Positions 1-7,909 of a DNA stretch of 45,256 nucleotides are shown in pieces; positions within the stretch are counted from its first letter, which is position 1; each line of letters opens with the position of its first letter. The stretch lies in NCBI GenBank assembly GCA_964654605.1, contig CAZZLW010000090.1:1-45256 (forward strand). The letters run 5' to 3'. The notes under the pieces were generated by a model that saw only the letters and a program-made list of their open reading frames with translations, ran no database searches and was not told the origin of the DNA. A program made the position numbers and the translations under genes. The DNA comes from Raineya sp964654605. Its GTDB lineage: Bacteria; Bacteroidota; Bacteroidia; Cytophagales; Thermonemataceae.

Positions 1-387
1 GTAGTCTTTATTTTCAGGGTGCGTAAGATTGTACACTCTTTTGAATTCGAGGCTTTTTGCACCAAAATTTATCAGCAACCCTATCGGTAGCTTGTATGCC
101 TGGCAATAGTTCATAGCCTGTGCCAAATGCACGTCTTCGAGCTTTGTAAGGGCTTTCAGTTCTACCATTATTACATCTTCCACAAAAAAATCTACTCTTC
201 GTGTGCCAATGTCAATGCCTTCATAATAAATGGTCATTTCCATTTCCCTTTGATATGATAAACCTTGCTTTTGCATTTCAATGGCTAAAGCCCGTTGATA
301 AATCACCTCCTGAAAGACATTGCCCAAAGTGGAATGGACTTTCATAGCACAGCCGATAATTTTATGTGTCAATGCTTCGTATTTCAT
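1..387 (-). CDS. GxxExxY family protein (PD-(D/E)XK nuclease-like), 3' end at window edge
   Basis: An open frame starts at ATG 387 and runs off the left edge with 129 codons and no stop. It begins MKYEALTHKIIGCAMKVH, followed by a LGNVFQEVIY stretch that matches the G-x-x-x-E-x-x-Y signature of GxxExxY proteins. A later DFFVEDVIMVELKAL segment has the D...ExK spacing of PD-(D/E)XK nuclease-like folds, so residues near D71 and E80-K82 could form the nuclease-like site. Family members are about 125-130 residues, so the protein is probably nearly complete. It lies 79 bp downstream of hsdR on the same strand and may share its transcript. The biological role of the family is not established; it is often found in accessory DNA. 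The spacer before it is a degenerate AATCCT repeat tract. Confidence 0.8.
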   Translation of the reverse strand, partial: MKYEALTHKIIGCAMKVHSTLGNVFQEVIYQRALAIEMQKQGLSYQREMEMTIYYEGIDIGTRRVDFFVEDVIMVELKALTKLEDVHLAQAMNYCQAYKLPIGLLINFGAKSLEFKRVYNLTHPENKDY

Positions 388-394
388 TTTTCAA

Positions 395-453
395 AATCCT
401 TTAACTAATAAAATCGTTTCCCAATCCTATCATCCTAAAATCCTATAAATCCT
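395..453. repeat. Degenerate AATCCT tract between hsdR and the GxxExxY gene
   Basis: The 79-bp spacer holds AATCCT or ATCCT units at 395-400, 423-428, 432-436, 439-444 and 448-453, separated by short AT-rich fillers. The unit spacing is irregular, so this is not a simple microsatellite. No open frame crosses it. From memory, similar ATCCT-rich text occurs next to accessory genes in other bacterial genomes; that comparison is not tested here. Confidence 0.6.
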
Positions 454-466
454 AATACTGACTACA

Positions 467-3292
467 TTACGCTGCCAGTGCCTCATTTAGTTCATTAATA
501 ATGGTTTCCATTTCGTTGCCAAAGAGTTGCCACATTTTGCCGCGTCCGCCTTTGGCGTCAAAGGGGGTGTAATCTAAGTCGTCCACTTCCAGATGTATGG
601 AGGCGGCTATGTGGTCTTTAATCATACGCAGCCATTCCATTTGTTCTTGGGTAAATTTGGGCCCGGAGCCTTGTTGTTTTTTCCATACCCAGTCGGCAAA
701 GTTTTTATCCACGGTTTTGTCGTAAGGGGTTAAAACCCGGTCAATGCCGATAGCCCTGCGGATAAGCGATACCAGGGCCACCAGCTCGTTTTTGGGACTG
801 CCAATCGCCACCGAGCCCTGAGTTTGTTGAAGGGCGGAAGCATCCATTTGTTCATACGCTTTCCATACACGCATAGGGGCAAGGGTGGGTTTTTCTTGCA
901 CGATTTTCTCTGCCAAATCTTTAATCATCGCAAAGGTGAGTTCACGCCTGCGGTAGGGTTGCCCGTAAAAAATCTGCAAAGCCAGTATTTCATCTTTGTG
1001 GCTTTCAATCCACGCTTTGAAGTCAGCTACCAGTGCTGAGCTTGTCGAAGCATTGTCTTTGTCCCAACCCACGTGGAGCAGCTCATCGGGATTCAGCAGG
1101 TCAATTTTTTGTTCGTGTGCCTTTCGCACATTTTCAATGTATTCGTTTAGTTCTCCGGTAAATACTTTGGCGGCTTGGTTTCGCAGGTTTTCTAATTGTT
1201 TGTTTATTTCCGCTTCAATGACGGCAGGTGCTTCACCCCGTTTTTCATCTCTTACTTGTTGTTCAATGGCTTCAATGGTATCGGGGTTGTAGGCGTTCAG
1301 CAGGTCTTTCACCAATTGCGTAAGCGATTTGCCGCCCGATTTTTCCTCAAAGGTTTTCTTTTCTTTTTCGGTGAGTTGTTTGTCTAAGCGGGTGAGGCGG
1401 TTTGCCAAAGAAGTGAATAAATCTTCGTCTCTTGCACCCACAGCCACAGCACCCAATAAGTCTTTCAGCGGCACACCGGGCTTTTTCTCCAAAGGTCGGC
1501 TGTCGGTTTTCAAACTTTTGGTTACGCCAATGGCATCTACAATTACGAAATGGTCTTTGGTGATTTTTGCCGAAGGCGAAACTTTTTTCAAATCGTCAAA
1601 ACTGATGACGCGGGTTCCGCGTCCTTTCATTTGCTCAAAGTAGTTTCGGCTTTTTACATCTCGCATAAAGAGCAAGCATTCCAGCGGCTTCACGTCAGTG
1701 CCTGTGGCAATCATATCTACCGTAACGGCAATGCGGGGATAATAATCGTTACGGAATTGAGCCAATACCGATTTAGGGTCTTCATCGGCCCGATAGGTTA
1801 CTTTTTTGCAAAAGCGGTTTTCTTCGTTAAACTCTTCGCGTACAATCTGAATAATATCGTCAGCGTGGCTATCGGTTTTGGCGAAAATGAGGGTTTTAGG
1901 CACTTCAAAATTTCCCTTGTCATCGTATCGGTCGGGAAACATTTGCGGCAAATGCTCCTTGAAGGTTCGGATAACCAAACGAATTTGGTTTGGATTCACG
2001 ATGTCTTTATCCAACTGTTTGGCTGAATATTCTTCGTCTTCGTCCTGCAGTTCCAATCGCTTTTTGCGGGTAAGGCGTTCTCGGTGCTCCACATAAGCAC
2101 CTTTCCAAAGCTTGGCTCCTTGTTGAGTAATTTTGGTATCAATCAAATACACATCATAGCCCACGTTTACGCCATCGGCTACCGCCATTTCATGCGAATA
2201 TTCCGAAACCAGATTTTGTTGGAAGTAAGCAAAAGTGCGGGCATCGGGCGTGGCTGTTAGTCCCACTTGAAAGGCATCGAAGTAATCGAGCACCTGCATC
2301 CACAAGTTGTAAATGCTGCGGTGGCATTCGTCAATAAAGATAAAGTCGAAAAATTCAATTGGTAGTTTTTCGTTGTATTCTACGGGCGGCACCTCTTTGG
2401 GTTGCCACCGCTCATTGGGGTTTTCTTCTTCGGCACTTTCGTCAAGGTCTTGTCCTTTCAGCACCGCATACAAGCGTTGGATGGTGCTGATGTACACATG
2501 GCTGTCTTCGGGAATGTATCTGGATTTTAAGCGATGCACGCCATAGAGTTCTGTAAACTTGCGGTTGTCGTCATTGGGCAGATAGCTCATAAATTCCTGT
2601 TCTGCCTGTTCGCCCAGGTTTTTGGTGTCCACCAAAAAAAGAATACGCCTTACTACATTGTTGTTGTTATCGTCTTTCAGCTTTAGCAATCGATACACCG
2701 AAGTAATGGCGGTAAATGTTTTACCCGAACCGGTAGCCATTTGTATCAGGGCTCTCGGTTTGTTTTGTTTGAATGATTTTTCGAGATTGGTAATGGCGTT
2801 TATTTGGCAGTCACGCAGACCATCGGTGGGCAAATCACCCAAATCTTGTAAGGCAGCCCGAAGGGATTTGGTTTTTTTGAGCCAATCACGCAGGGTTTCA
2901 GGCCGGTGAAAAGTGAATATATTTCTGCCTCTTGGTTTAGGGTCTCTGAAATCGGTGAAGGTGGTTACTTCGCCTGTGCTCAGATACACGAAGGGAAGTT
3001 TTTCATTGTTCAGGTATTTGAGTTTTGCCGTGGCGTAGTCTTCAGCCTGGGCTTCGTGCACGGTGAGTTTGTGTCCTTCTTCTTCCCGCTTGGCTTCTAT
3101 GATGCCAACCGGTTTTCCGTCAACAAATAGCACATAGTCCGCAGGACCGACATCCGTTTGATATTCTCTGACAGCCACACCCACACCGGCATTCAAATTA
3201 ATTTTTGATTTAGACTGTATCACCCAGCCGCAGGCCTGCAGTTGGCGGTCAATATTGTCTCGTGCTATTTGTTCCGGGTTCTGATTAGCCAT
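467..3292 (-). CDS. hsdR: Type I restriction endonuclease R subunit, EcoEI-like (HsdR)
   Basis: This 941-residue protein is the motor and nuclease subunit of a type I restriction-modification complex, which cuts unmethylated foreign DNA after ATP-driven translocation. The N-terminal HSDR_N nuclease domain shows D52 and the E66-A-K68 motif. A superfamily 2 helicase core follows, with Walker A ATGSGKT at 186-192, a DECH box at 320-323 and LTATP at 344-348. The second RecA lobe and the EcoEI R-type C-terminal domain fill the rest. Length and order fit the EcoEI (type IB) class. It is transcribed toward the left edge; hsdM and hsdS are not in the window and may lie beyond position 1. The gene is visibly more G+C rich than the lipid cluster beside it, which suggests transfer. 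Two short dispersed-repeat motifs are read in frame near residues 747-754 and 820-826. Confidence 0.95.
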   Translation of the reverse strand: MANQNPEQIARDNIDRQLQACGWVIQSKSKINLNAGVGVAVREYQTDVGPADYVLFVDGKPVGIIEAKREEEGHKLTVHEAQAEDYATAKLKYLNNEKLPFVYLSTGEVTTFTDFRDPKPRGRNIFTFHRPETLRDWLKKTKSLRAALQDLGDLPTDGLRDCQINAITNLEKSFKQNKPRALIQMATGSGKTFTAITSVYRLLKLKDDNNNNVVRRILFLVDTKNLGEQAEQEFMSYLPNDDNRKFTELYGVHRLKSRYIPEDSHVYISTIQRLYAVLKGQDLDESAEEENPNERWQPKEVPPVEYNEKLPIEFFDFIFIDECHRSIYNLWMQVLDYFDAFQVGLTATPDARTFAYFQQNLVSEYSHEMAVADGVNVGYDVYLIDTKITQQGAKLWKGAYVEHRERLTRKKRLELQDEDEEYSAKQLDKDIVNPNQIRLVIRTFKEHLPQMFPDRYDDKGNFEVPKTLIFAKTDSHADDIIQIVREEFNEENRFCKKVTYRADEDPKSVLAQFRNDYYPRIAVTVDMIATGTDVKPLECLLFMRDVKSRNYFEQMKGRGTRVISFDDLKKVSPSAKITKDHFVIVDAIGVTKSLKTDSRPLEKKPGVPLKDLLGAVAVGARDEDLFTSLANRLTRLDKQLTEKEKKTFEEKSGGKSLTQLVKDLLNAYNPDTIEAIEQQVRDEKRGEAPAVIEAEINKQLENLRNQAAKVFTGELNEYIENVRKAHEQKIDLLNPDELLHVGWDKDNASTSSALVADFKAWIESHKDEILALQIFYGQPYRRRELTFAMIKDLAEKIVQEKPTLAPMRVWKAYEQMDASALQQTQGSVAIGSPKNELVALVSLIRRAIGIDRVLTPYDKTVDKNFADWVWKKQQGSGPKFTQEQMEWLRMIKDHIAASIHLEVDDLDYTPFDAKGGRGKMWQLFGNEMETIINELNEALAA
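816..834. repeat. Short dispersed palindromic motif inside hsdR (variant copy)
   Basis: The sequence CCCTGAGTTTGTTGAAGGG is a two-mismatch variant of the widespread CCCTGAGCTTGTCGAAGGG motif. Its outer arms CCCT and AGGG are inverted. It is read in frame within HsdR near residues 820-826, as ALQQTQG. Identification of the family rests on recollection of the consensus. Confidence 0.5.
1033..1052. repeat. Short dispersed motif (GTGCTGAGCTTGTCGAAGCA) inside hsdR
   Basis: This 20-base stretch is identical in its core GAGCTTGTCGAA to a short repeat that I recall being scattered through many bacterial genomes. In HsdR it is translated as ASTSSAL near residues 747-754, without breaking the frame. 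A second, diverged copy lies about 200 bp away in the same gene. Confidence 0.55.
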
Positions 3293-3326
3293 AATTCATA
3301 GACTTAAAGTAAAATTTTGTCTATTG

Positions 3327-3357
3327 CAAACTAATCAATTTTGTTTATTTTAGCAAA
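3327..3357 (-). promoter_or_regulatory. Bacteroidota-type promoter for hsdR
   Basis: On the minus strand a TTTG (-33) lies 19 bases upstream of TTAGTTTG, one mismatch from the TAnnTTTG -7 box. The predicted start of transcription is about 28 bases before the hsdR ATG. This was assigned by eye. Confidence 0.45.
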
Positions 3358-3391
3358 CTCCCCTTTTCAATTATGAATACAATTAGAAGTT

Positions 3392-4387
3392 TTATACAGG
3401 GTCGTAAGCCCATTTGAGATAGATAGCTCCCCAAGTAAAGCCCCCGCCAAAAGCGGCAAGGATAAGATTTTGTCCTTTACGAAGCTGACTTTCGTAGTCG
3501 GTAAGGCACAAAGGAATGGTAGCATTGGTAGTGTTTCCGTATTTGTGAATATTGAGCATTACTTTTTCAGCAGGAAGCCCCATTCTTTGGTAAGTGGAAT
3601 CAATGATGCGTTTGTTGGCTTGGTGTGGCACCAGCCAATCTATATCGGAAGATTGTAAGTTGTTTCTTTCCATTACATTGAGGCAAGCCTCTGCCATACC
3701 TTGTACAGCGTGTTTGAAAACTACTGCCCCTTCTTGATAAACGAAATGCTCACGTTTTTCTACGGTTTCGTGGGTAGGTGGTCTGCGACTGCCTCCTGCT
3801 TTTTGGTGTAAATGTACCCAGCCTGCTCCATCAGAACGCATCCAAGCATCAATAATGCCCAAATGTTCGGTAGTAGGCTCCAGCAAAACTGCCCCTGCCC
3901 CATCTCCAAAAATAATGCAAGTAGCCCTATCCGTGTAATCAATGATAGAGGACATTTTATCGGCACCTACTACAATTACTTTTTTGTATGTGCCTGACTC
4001 TATGAATTTGGAAGCTGTGTGCAGAGCATAAATAAATCCCGAACAAGCCGCCATTACGTCGTAATGAAAGGCTTTTTTGATACCTACCTCGTTGGCAATG
4101 AGATTGGCAGTAGCGGGAAAAACAAAGTCGGCAGTAGCCGTAGCACAAATCAGCAACTCTATTTCGTCGGGGGAAGTACCTGTTTTTTCTAAAAGAGCCT
4201 GAACCGCTTTTGCACCCATATAAGAAGTTCCTAATCCTTCGCCTTTCAAGATGTGCCTTTCTTTGATACCTGTTCTTTCGGTAATCCACGCATCGGTGGT
4301 ATCTACCATTTTTTCTAAATCTTGATTAGTGAGTACATCATCAGGAACATAGGTAGCAATTCCTGTAATAGCGGCTCTTATTTGCAT
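3392..4387 (-). CDS. fabH: Beta-ketoacyl-ACP synthase III
   Basis: FabH condenses an acyl-CoA primer with malonyl-ACP to start fatty-acid synthesis in the cytoplasm. The 331-residue length is normal. The thiolase-fold catalytic triad is visible: C115 in AACSGF, H255 in VPHQANKR and N285 in YGNTTNAT. The glycine-rich AAFGGGFTWGA end is also typical. The gene follows plsX by 13 bp and closes the yceD-rpmF-plsX-fabH cluster, an arrangement that couples fatty-acid initiation to phosphate-acyl transfer for phospholipids. The start ATG at 4387 gives the standard N-terminus. There are no oddities. Confidence 0.97.
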   Translation of the reverse strand: MQIRAAITGIATYVPDDVLTNQDLEKMVDTTDAWITERTGIKERHILKGEGLGTSYMGAKAVQALLEKTGTSPDEIELLICATATADFVFPATANLIANEVGIKKAFHYDVMAACSGFIYALHTASKFIESGTYKKVIVVGADKMSSIIDYTDRATCIIFGDGAGAVLLEPTTEHLGIIDAWMRSDGAGWVHLHQKAGGSRRPPTHETVEKREHFVYQEGAVVFKHAVQGMAEACLNVMERNNLQSSDIDWLVPHQANKRIIDSTYQRMGLPAEKVMLNIHKYGNTTNATIPLCLTDYESQLRKGQNLILAAFGGGFTWGAIYLKWAYDPV

Positions 4388-4400
4388 AGCATACGTAATA

Positions 4401-5336
4401 TTAAGCGTGAAAAGCGTTTTTGATTTTTAGATGAACTTGGCTTTCTGCCATTTTTTTGGCTATGCCTATCATATTCTGAATAGCCACAGCCGAAGAAATG
4501 CCGTGTCCGATAACAACATTTCCATTCAAGCCTAAAATAGGGCTTCCGCCAATAGCTTCGTAATTGAGTTGATTGAGGAAATTATCGTTGATTTGCTGTT
4601 TTTGAGCAATATCGTAAATAGATTCAGCCATTTTGAGTATCACGTTGCCCACAAAGCCATCGCAAACTATTACATCGGCTTTATCAAAGAAAATATCTCG
4701 ACCTTCTACGTTGCCTGTAAAGTTCAGTTGCTTGTTTTCTTTGATAAGATTGTAGGCTTCTTTTACTTGCAAATTGCCTTTACCTTCCTCTTCGCCTACG
4801 TTCATCAGGGCTACGCGAGGGTTTGCAATTTGCAAAACGTTTTCGGCATAAATTTTTCCTAAAATGGCGAATTGAGCAAGCACTTCGGGTTTGCAGTCGG
4901 TATTAGCCCCTACATCTAAAATAAGAGCTGTTTTGCCATTGAGTTGTGGAACGTGGCTAATGATAGGCGGGCGAAAAATACCTTCTATGGCTTTGATGCT
5001 AAACAAAGCTCCTACCATCATTGCCCCTGTATTGCCCGCACCACAAAAGGCATCAATTTTCTGATTTTGCAGAAGGTAAAACCCTACCGCAATACTAGAT
5101 TTTTGCTTTTGTTGAAGGGCTTTGGTGGGGTGTTCGCCCATTTCAATTACCTCTTCGGCGTGAATAATTTGCAAATTAGATGCTCTGCCATACTGATTTA
5201 GCAAGGCTTGAACTTCCTCTTGCTTGCCAATCAGTAGGATTTGTGCATCTGAAAACTTTTTTGCCGCAAGTACAGCACCTTCTACGGTAGCTTGGGGGGC
5301 AAAGTCGCCTCCCATTGCATCAATGGCAATTTTCAT
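4401..5336 (-). CDS. plsX: Phosphate acyltransferase PlsX
   Basis: PlsX makes acyl-phosphate from acyl-ACP, which is the acyl donor for the first step of glycerophospholipid synthesis by PlsY. The protein begins MKIAIDAMGGDFAP, the family's signature N-terminus; this selects ATG 5336 over a TTG four codons upstream. The 311-residue length is normal. Other hallmarks are GAGNTGAMM, DVGANTD, NVGEEEGKGN and CDGFVGNV. It is peripheral to the membrane in other bacteria. It sits between rpmF (32 bp upstream) and fabH (13 bp downstream), in the conserved order. Confidence 0.97.
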   Translation of the reverse strand: MKIAIDAMGGDFAPQATVEGAVLAAKKFSDAQILLIGKQEEVQALLNQYGRASNLQIIHAEEVIEMGEHPTKALQQKQKSSIAVGFYLLQNQKIDAFCGAGNTGAMMVGALFSIKAIEGIFRPPIISHVPQLNGKTALILDVGANTDCKPEVLAQFAILGKIYAENVLQIANPRVALMNVGEEEGKGNLQVKEAYNLIKENKQLNFTGNVEGRDIFFDKADVIVCDGFVGNVILKMAESIYDIAQKQQINDNFLNQLNYEAIGGSPILGLNGNVVIGHGISSAVAIQNMIGIAKKMAESQVHLKIKNAFHA

Positions 5337-5368
5337 AAGGCTACTCAAAGCATTAAAGGTGAAAAAAT

Positions 5369-5560
5369 TTACACTTTTTCGTAGCCTTCAATCATCAATT
5401 TGCCATTATAGTACAAGTTGCCATCTACAACGTAAGCACGGTGCATTACGTGAACTTCTCCTGTTTCTTGGCAGGTAGTAAGAGGCACAGCCGTAATTTT
5501 ATAGTGCGTTCTACGCTTATCTCGGCGAGTTTTTGATATTTTTCGCTTAGGATGTGGCAT
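5369..5560 (-). CDS. rpmF: 50S ribosomal protein L32
   Basis: This is a 63-residue basic protein starting MPHPKRKISKTRRDKRRTHY, the standard L32 N-terminus. It is a structural protein of the large ribosomal subunit. The zinc-ribbon form has four cysteines; here only one is left (TCQETGE), so this is the zinc-independent (C-minus) form that is common in Bacteroidota. It lies between the DUF177 gene (18 bp) and plsX, the usual linkage of ribosome and membrane lipid genes. Confidence 0.97.
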   Translation of the reverse strand: MPHPKRKISKTRRDKRRTHYKITAVPLTTCQETGEVHVMHRAYVVDGNLYYNGKLMIEGYEKV

Positions 5561-5578
5561 AGTCGTAAGATTTTGGGT

Positions 5579-6127
5579 TTATGATTTTTTATTCTCTAAA
5601 AGTTTTTTTAGTTCTGCCCAACGAGGGTCTATTTCTGCATTTTTCTCTTCTGTTTCTTTTTGTATTTCCTTTTCTTCACTGCTATACACGAGCTTGATGT
5701 CCCCTTCGTTAGTTTTTTCTTGATAACGAGGGTGAAGTTTTTTCATTGGTACGGCAAGCATAATTAGCTCGTAAATATATTGAGCTACATTGATTTGCGG
5801 CGTACCTTTGGCAATAAGTTCAAACTCATCGTCAAGCACTTCGTTGTGGTCGGAAAACTGCAAGACTTGCTTGCCTTGGGTTTGGAAAGGGTACAAAAAG
5901 CTATCCAAACTTCTATCGCATACAAGTTCCAGATTTCCCTGAATATCAAAATCTAACTGCAAAAGAGCGTCAGATTTTCGAAGTCTCATTTTCGCCTCAA
6001 AATTGCCTTTCTGCACCAAAGCCTCTTCAAAAGACTCAAAAAAAGCATCATTTCCACTCCAAGAGTAATGATAATCTTTATTTTGAAGTCGGGCAATTTC
6101 AATGGTATATTCTTGCAAAATATCCAC
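5579..6127 (-). CDS. YceD/DUF177 family protein
   Basis: This 182-residue acidic protein is the conserved companion of rpmF. In other bacteria and plastids DUF177 proteins are linked to 23S rRNA accumulation. A central ELVCDRSLDSFLYPF stretch and a following EFELI segment match the domain, although the usual paired cysteines are reduced to the single C in LVCDRS. The C-terminus is Lys/Glu-rich and ends DPRWAELKKLL, the typical DPR-a-LkkL tail. The start is a GTG at 6127, with a good -7 promoter box about 20 bases upstream. It is the first gene of the cluster. Confidence 0.88.
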   Translation of the reverse strand: MDILQEYTIEIARLQNKDYHYSWSGNDAFFESFEEALVQKGNFEAKMRLRKSDALLQLDFDIQGNLELVCDRSLDSFLYPFQTQGKQVLQFSDHNEVLDDEFELIAKGTPQINVAQYIYELIMLAVPMKKLHPRYQEKTNEGDIKLVYSSEEKEIQKETEEKNAEIDPRWAELKKLLENKKS

Positions 6128-6146
6128 CTTGCTCTAATTAAGGACG

Positions 6147-6154
6147 CAAAATTA
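6147..6154 (-). promoter_or_regulatory. -7 element (TAATTTTG) for the DUF177-rpmF-plsX-fabH operon
   Basis: A perfect TAnnTTTG box on the minus strand lies about 20 bases before the GTG start at 6127. The -33 region at the right distance is only a T-run, so this is a partial match. Confidence 0.4.
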
Positions 6155-6192
6155 GAGATTTTTTGGCAAATAAAAAACTTTTTTGGATTTTT

Positions 6193-6480
6193 TTATTTTT
6201 TCTCCTCTTCCTTTTTCTCTTCAGCTTGTTTCTTTTCTTTCTCTTCGCCGCCTGTCATTTTATTCCACACCCCTGTTACAAAATTTTTGGCTTTACCCAG
6301 AGCCTCTCCCGCCTCTTCTGCCAAATCCTCCAATTTTTCTTTGGCATCTTCCGCCCAATCGCCGAGCTTTTCCATAAAACCCTCTTGTTGGGCTTCTTTT
6401 TTGAAAATTTCTACAGCTTTTTTGGCTTGCTCTTCTGTAATGCCTGCTTCGGCGACAAGTTTTTTTACTAATTCTTCCAT
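6193..6480 (-). CDS. Small charged alpha-helical protein, function unknown
   Basis: This 95-residue protein has no signal peptide or membrane segment. The N-terminal 30 residues (EELVKKLVAEAGITEEQAKK) resemble the helix-turn-helix-like repeat found at the start of many small bacterial helical proteins. The middle is an amphipathic helix rich in A, E and K. The C-terminus is nearly all K and E and probably disordered. It is a single gene, 66 bp upstream of the DUF177 gene and divergent from ruvX. I cannot assign a function; the composition resembles stress-type or small histone-like helical proteins only in a general way. Confidence 0.7.
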   Translation of the reverse strand: MEELVKKLVAEAGITEEQAKKAVEIFKKEAQQEGFMEKLGDWAEDAKEKLEDLAEEAGEALGKAKNFVTGVWNKMTGGEEKEKKQAEEKKEEEKK

Positions 6481-6605
6481 AAAATAATGGGATTAAGTTT
6501 TCAGGCGTAAGCTACAAAAAAATAACTTATCGCCCAATTTTTTGCAAAAACTTATCAAAAATTTTATTTTCAGGCTCACATTATTAGCACAAAACTCCCA
6601 ATTTT

Positions 6606-7028
6606 ATGCCCCGTATTCTTGCCATAGATTATGGCTCCAAACGAGTAGGACTTGCCGTTACGGACAATGAGCAAATCATTGCTACGGCTCTGGAAACCAT
6701 AGCTACAAGCGAAATTTTTGATTTTTTAGAAAAATATTTGCAAAAAGAACAAGTTGAGGCTTTTGTAATTGGCAAACCCAATGCTACCATTCAGAACGAA
6801 AGAACGCTCGCCATAGAAAGTTTTGTTAGCAAAATTGAAAGCAAATTTCCTCAAATACCGATTTTTTTTGTAGATGAGAGTTTTACGAGCAAAATGGCTA
6901 TGCAAACAATGCTTTCGGCAGGTAGCAAAAAGAAAGACCGCCGCAAAGAAACAGGAAATTTGGATAAAATCAGTGCGACCATTATACTGCAAGACTTCTT
7001 GGAACAACGCAAACTAACGCGTCAGTAA
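6606..7028 (+). CDS. ruvX: Putative pre-16S rRNA nuclease / Holliday junction resolvase RuvX (YqgF)
   Basis: YqgF/RuvX proteins have an RNase H fold; in E. coli the protein trims the 5' end of pre-16S rRNA. The 140-residue length is normal. The first motif, ILAIDYGSKRVGLAVTD, carries the catalytic aspartate D7. The others are VIGKP, FVDESFTS with the acidic pair, and a basic loop KKKDRRKE that precedes the closing helix. Its last 15 bp overlap the 3' end of the convergent export gene at 7014, so the two transcripts run into each other. Confidence 0.95.
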   Translation: MPRILAIDYGSKRVGLAVTDNEQIIATALETIATSEIFDFLEKYLQKEQVEAFVIGKPNATIQNERTLAIESFVSKIESKFPQIPIFFVDESFTSKMAMQTMLSAGSKKKDRRKETGNLDKISATIILQDFLEQRKLTRQ

Positions 7029-7838
7029 GAATATAGTCAGCACAAAAGTTGCCATACTCGTAACAAGACTAATAACAGGCGAAACATCACTAACCGCCTC
7101 TATGAAGGTTTTACGAATAGGCTCTACATAGATAATATCATCGGGCTGTAATTGCAAATTAACCCTTCTCATTCCTTCCACAGTAGAGAGGTCAATCACA
7201 AAAACATTCGGGTTTTTCAAGTCGCCACGTATCAGACGGATATTGGTAGCACGTGTATCGTTGGGCATACCGCCTGTCTGAGCCAAAATTTCTACAAGTG
7301 TAGTATTTTCATTGAGCAGAGGCACTACTTCGCCCTTTGCCCCTTTGAAAACAATTACTCTTTTATTGAGAAACTGCGTTCTGACAAAGCAATTTTTATA
7401 CAAAACCGCATATTTAATAGAAAGCAAACTATCGGCTTGGCGAGCCGTAAGTCCTTCCAGCGGTACTGCCCCCACCACAGGCAAATATACATTGCCATCT
7501 ACTTGTACGGTGTAAGCTGTAAAATTTACAGGATTATTAGGATTTTGCTGTTGTTGCTGTTGGTTTAGTAAATTAGGGTTGCCTGTGCCTGTGGTAGGGT
7601 CTGGCGGATTTATCCCTTCCAACGCACCAATATACTGAATAAGTTGCCCCTGATTGCTGTAAAGACGAAAAACCAATCTATCAAAAGGCTGAATACGATA
7701 GTTGTCCTCGGCGTTCATTTTGGCAAGAAGCATCTTGTCGTAAATCAAATCGCCGTTGGTTTTGAACATTATATTTTGGTTGTAAATGCGGCAAGAAGCG
7801 AACAAAGCCGAAAAAAATAGTAATTGTAAAACTCTCAT
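7014..7838 (-). CDS. Polysaccharide biosynthesis/export lipoprotein (Wza family)
   Basis: This 274-residue outer-membrane lipoprotein has a signal peptide ending LFASC, with C16 as the lipidated residue. A Poly_export domain follows (IQPFDRLVFRLYSNQG...VQVDGNVYLPVVGAVPLEGLTARQAD), then a SLBB-like region (KGAKGEVVPL...LVEILAQTGG) and a C-terminal hydrophobic helix. Such proteins form the outer-membrane channel for exopolysaccharide. A low-complexity insert with six consecutive Gln lies near residue 95. The gene is alone: no Wzc-type kinase or glycosyltransferases are nearby. The 3' end overlaps ruvX by 15 bp. Confidence 0.9.
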   Translation of the reverse strand: MRVLQLLFFSALFASCRIYNQNIMFKTNGDLIYDKMLLAKMNAEDNYRIQPFDRLVFRLYSNQGQLIQYIGALEGINPPDPTTGTGNPNLLNQQQQQQNPNNPVNFTAYTVQVDGNVYLPVVGAVPLEGLTARQADSLLSIKYAVLYKNCFVRTQFLNKRVIVFKGAKGEVVPLLNENTTLVEILAQTGGMPNDTRATNIRLIRGDLKNPNVFVIDLSTVEGMRRVNLQLQPDDIIYVEPIRKTFIEAVSDVSPVISLVTSMATFVLTIFLLTR

Positions 7839-7909
7839 ATCTTTGTAAAAAAGCCAACAAACTCATTTTCAGAATTTGTTGGCAATATAAGCATTTAGCC
7901 AAAAAGATT

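Noticed and set aside
1550..2026. A 158-codon plus-strand frame opposite hsdR
   Set aside because: Antisense to the helicase core of HsdR; no recognisable motif.
3293..3391. Attachment site or direct repeat at the hsdR/fabH border
   Set aside because: No tRNA, no duplicated sequence and no integrase are seen, so an island boundary could not be supported.
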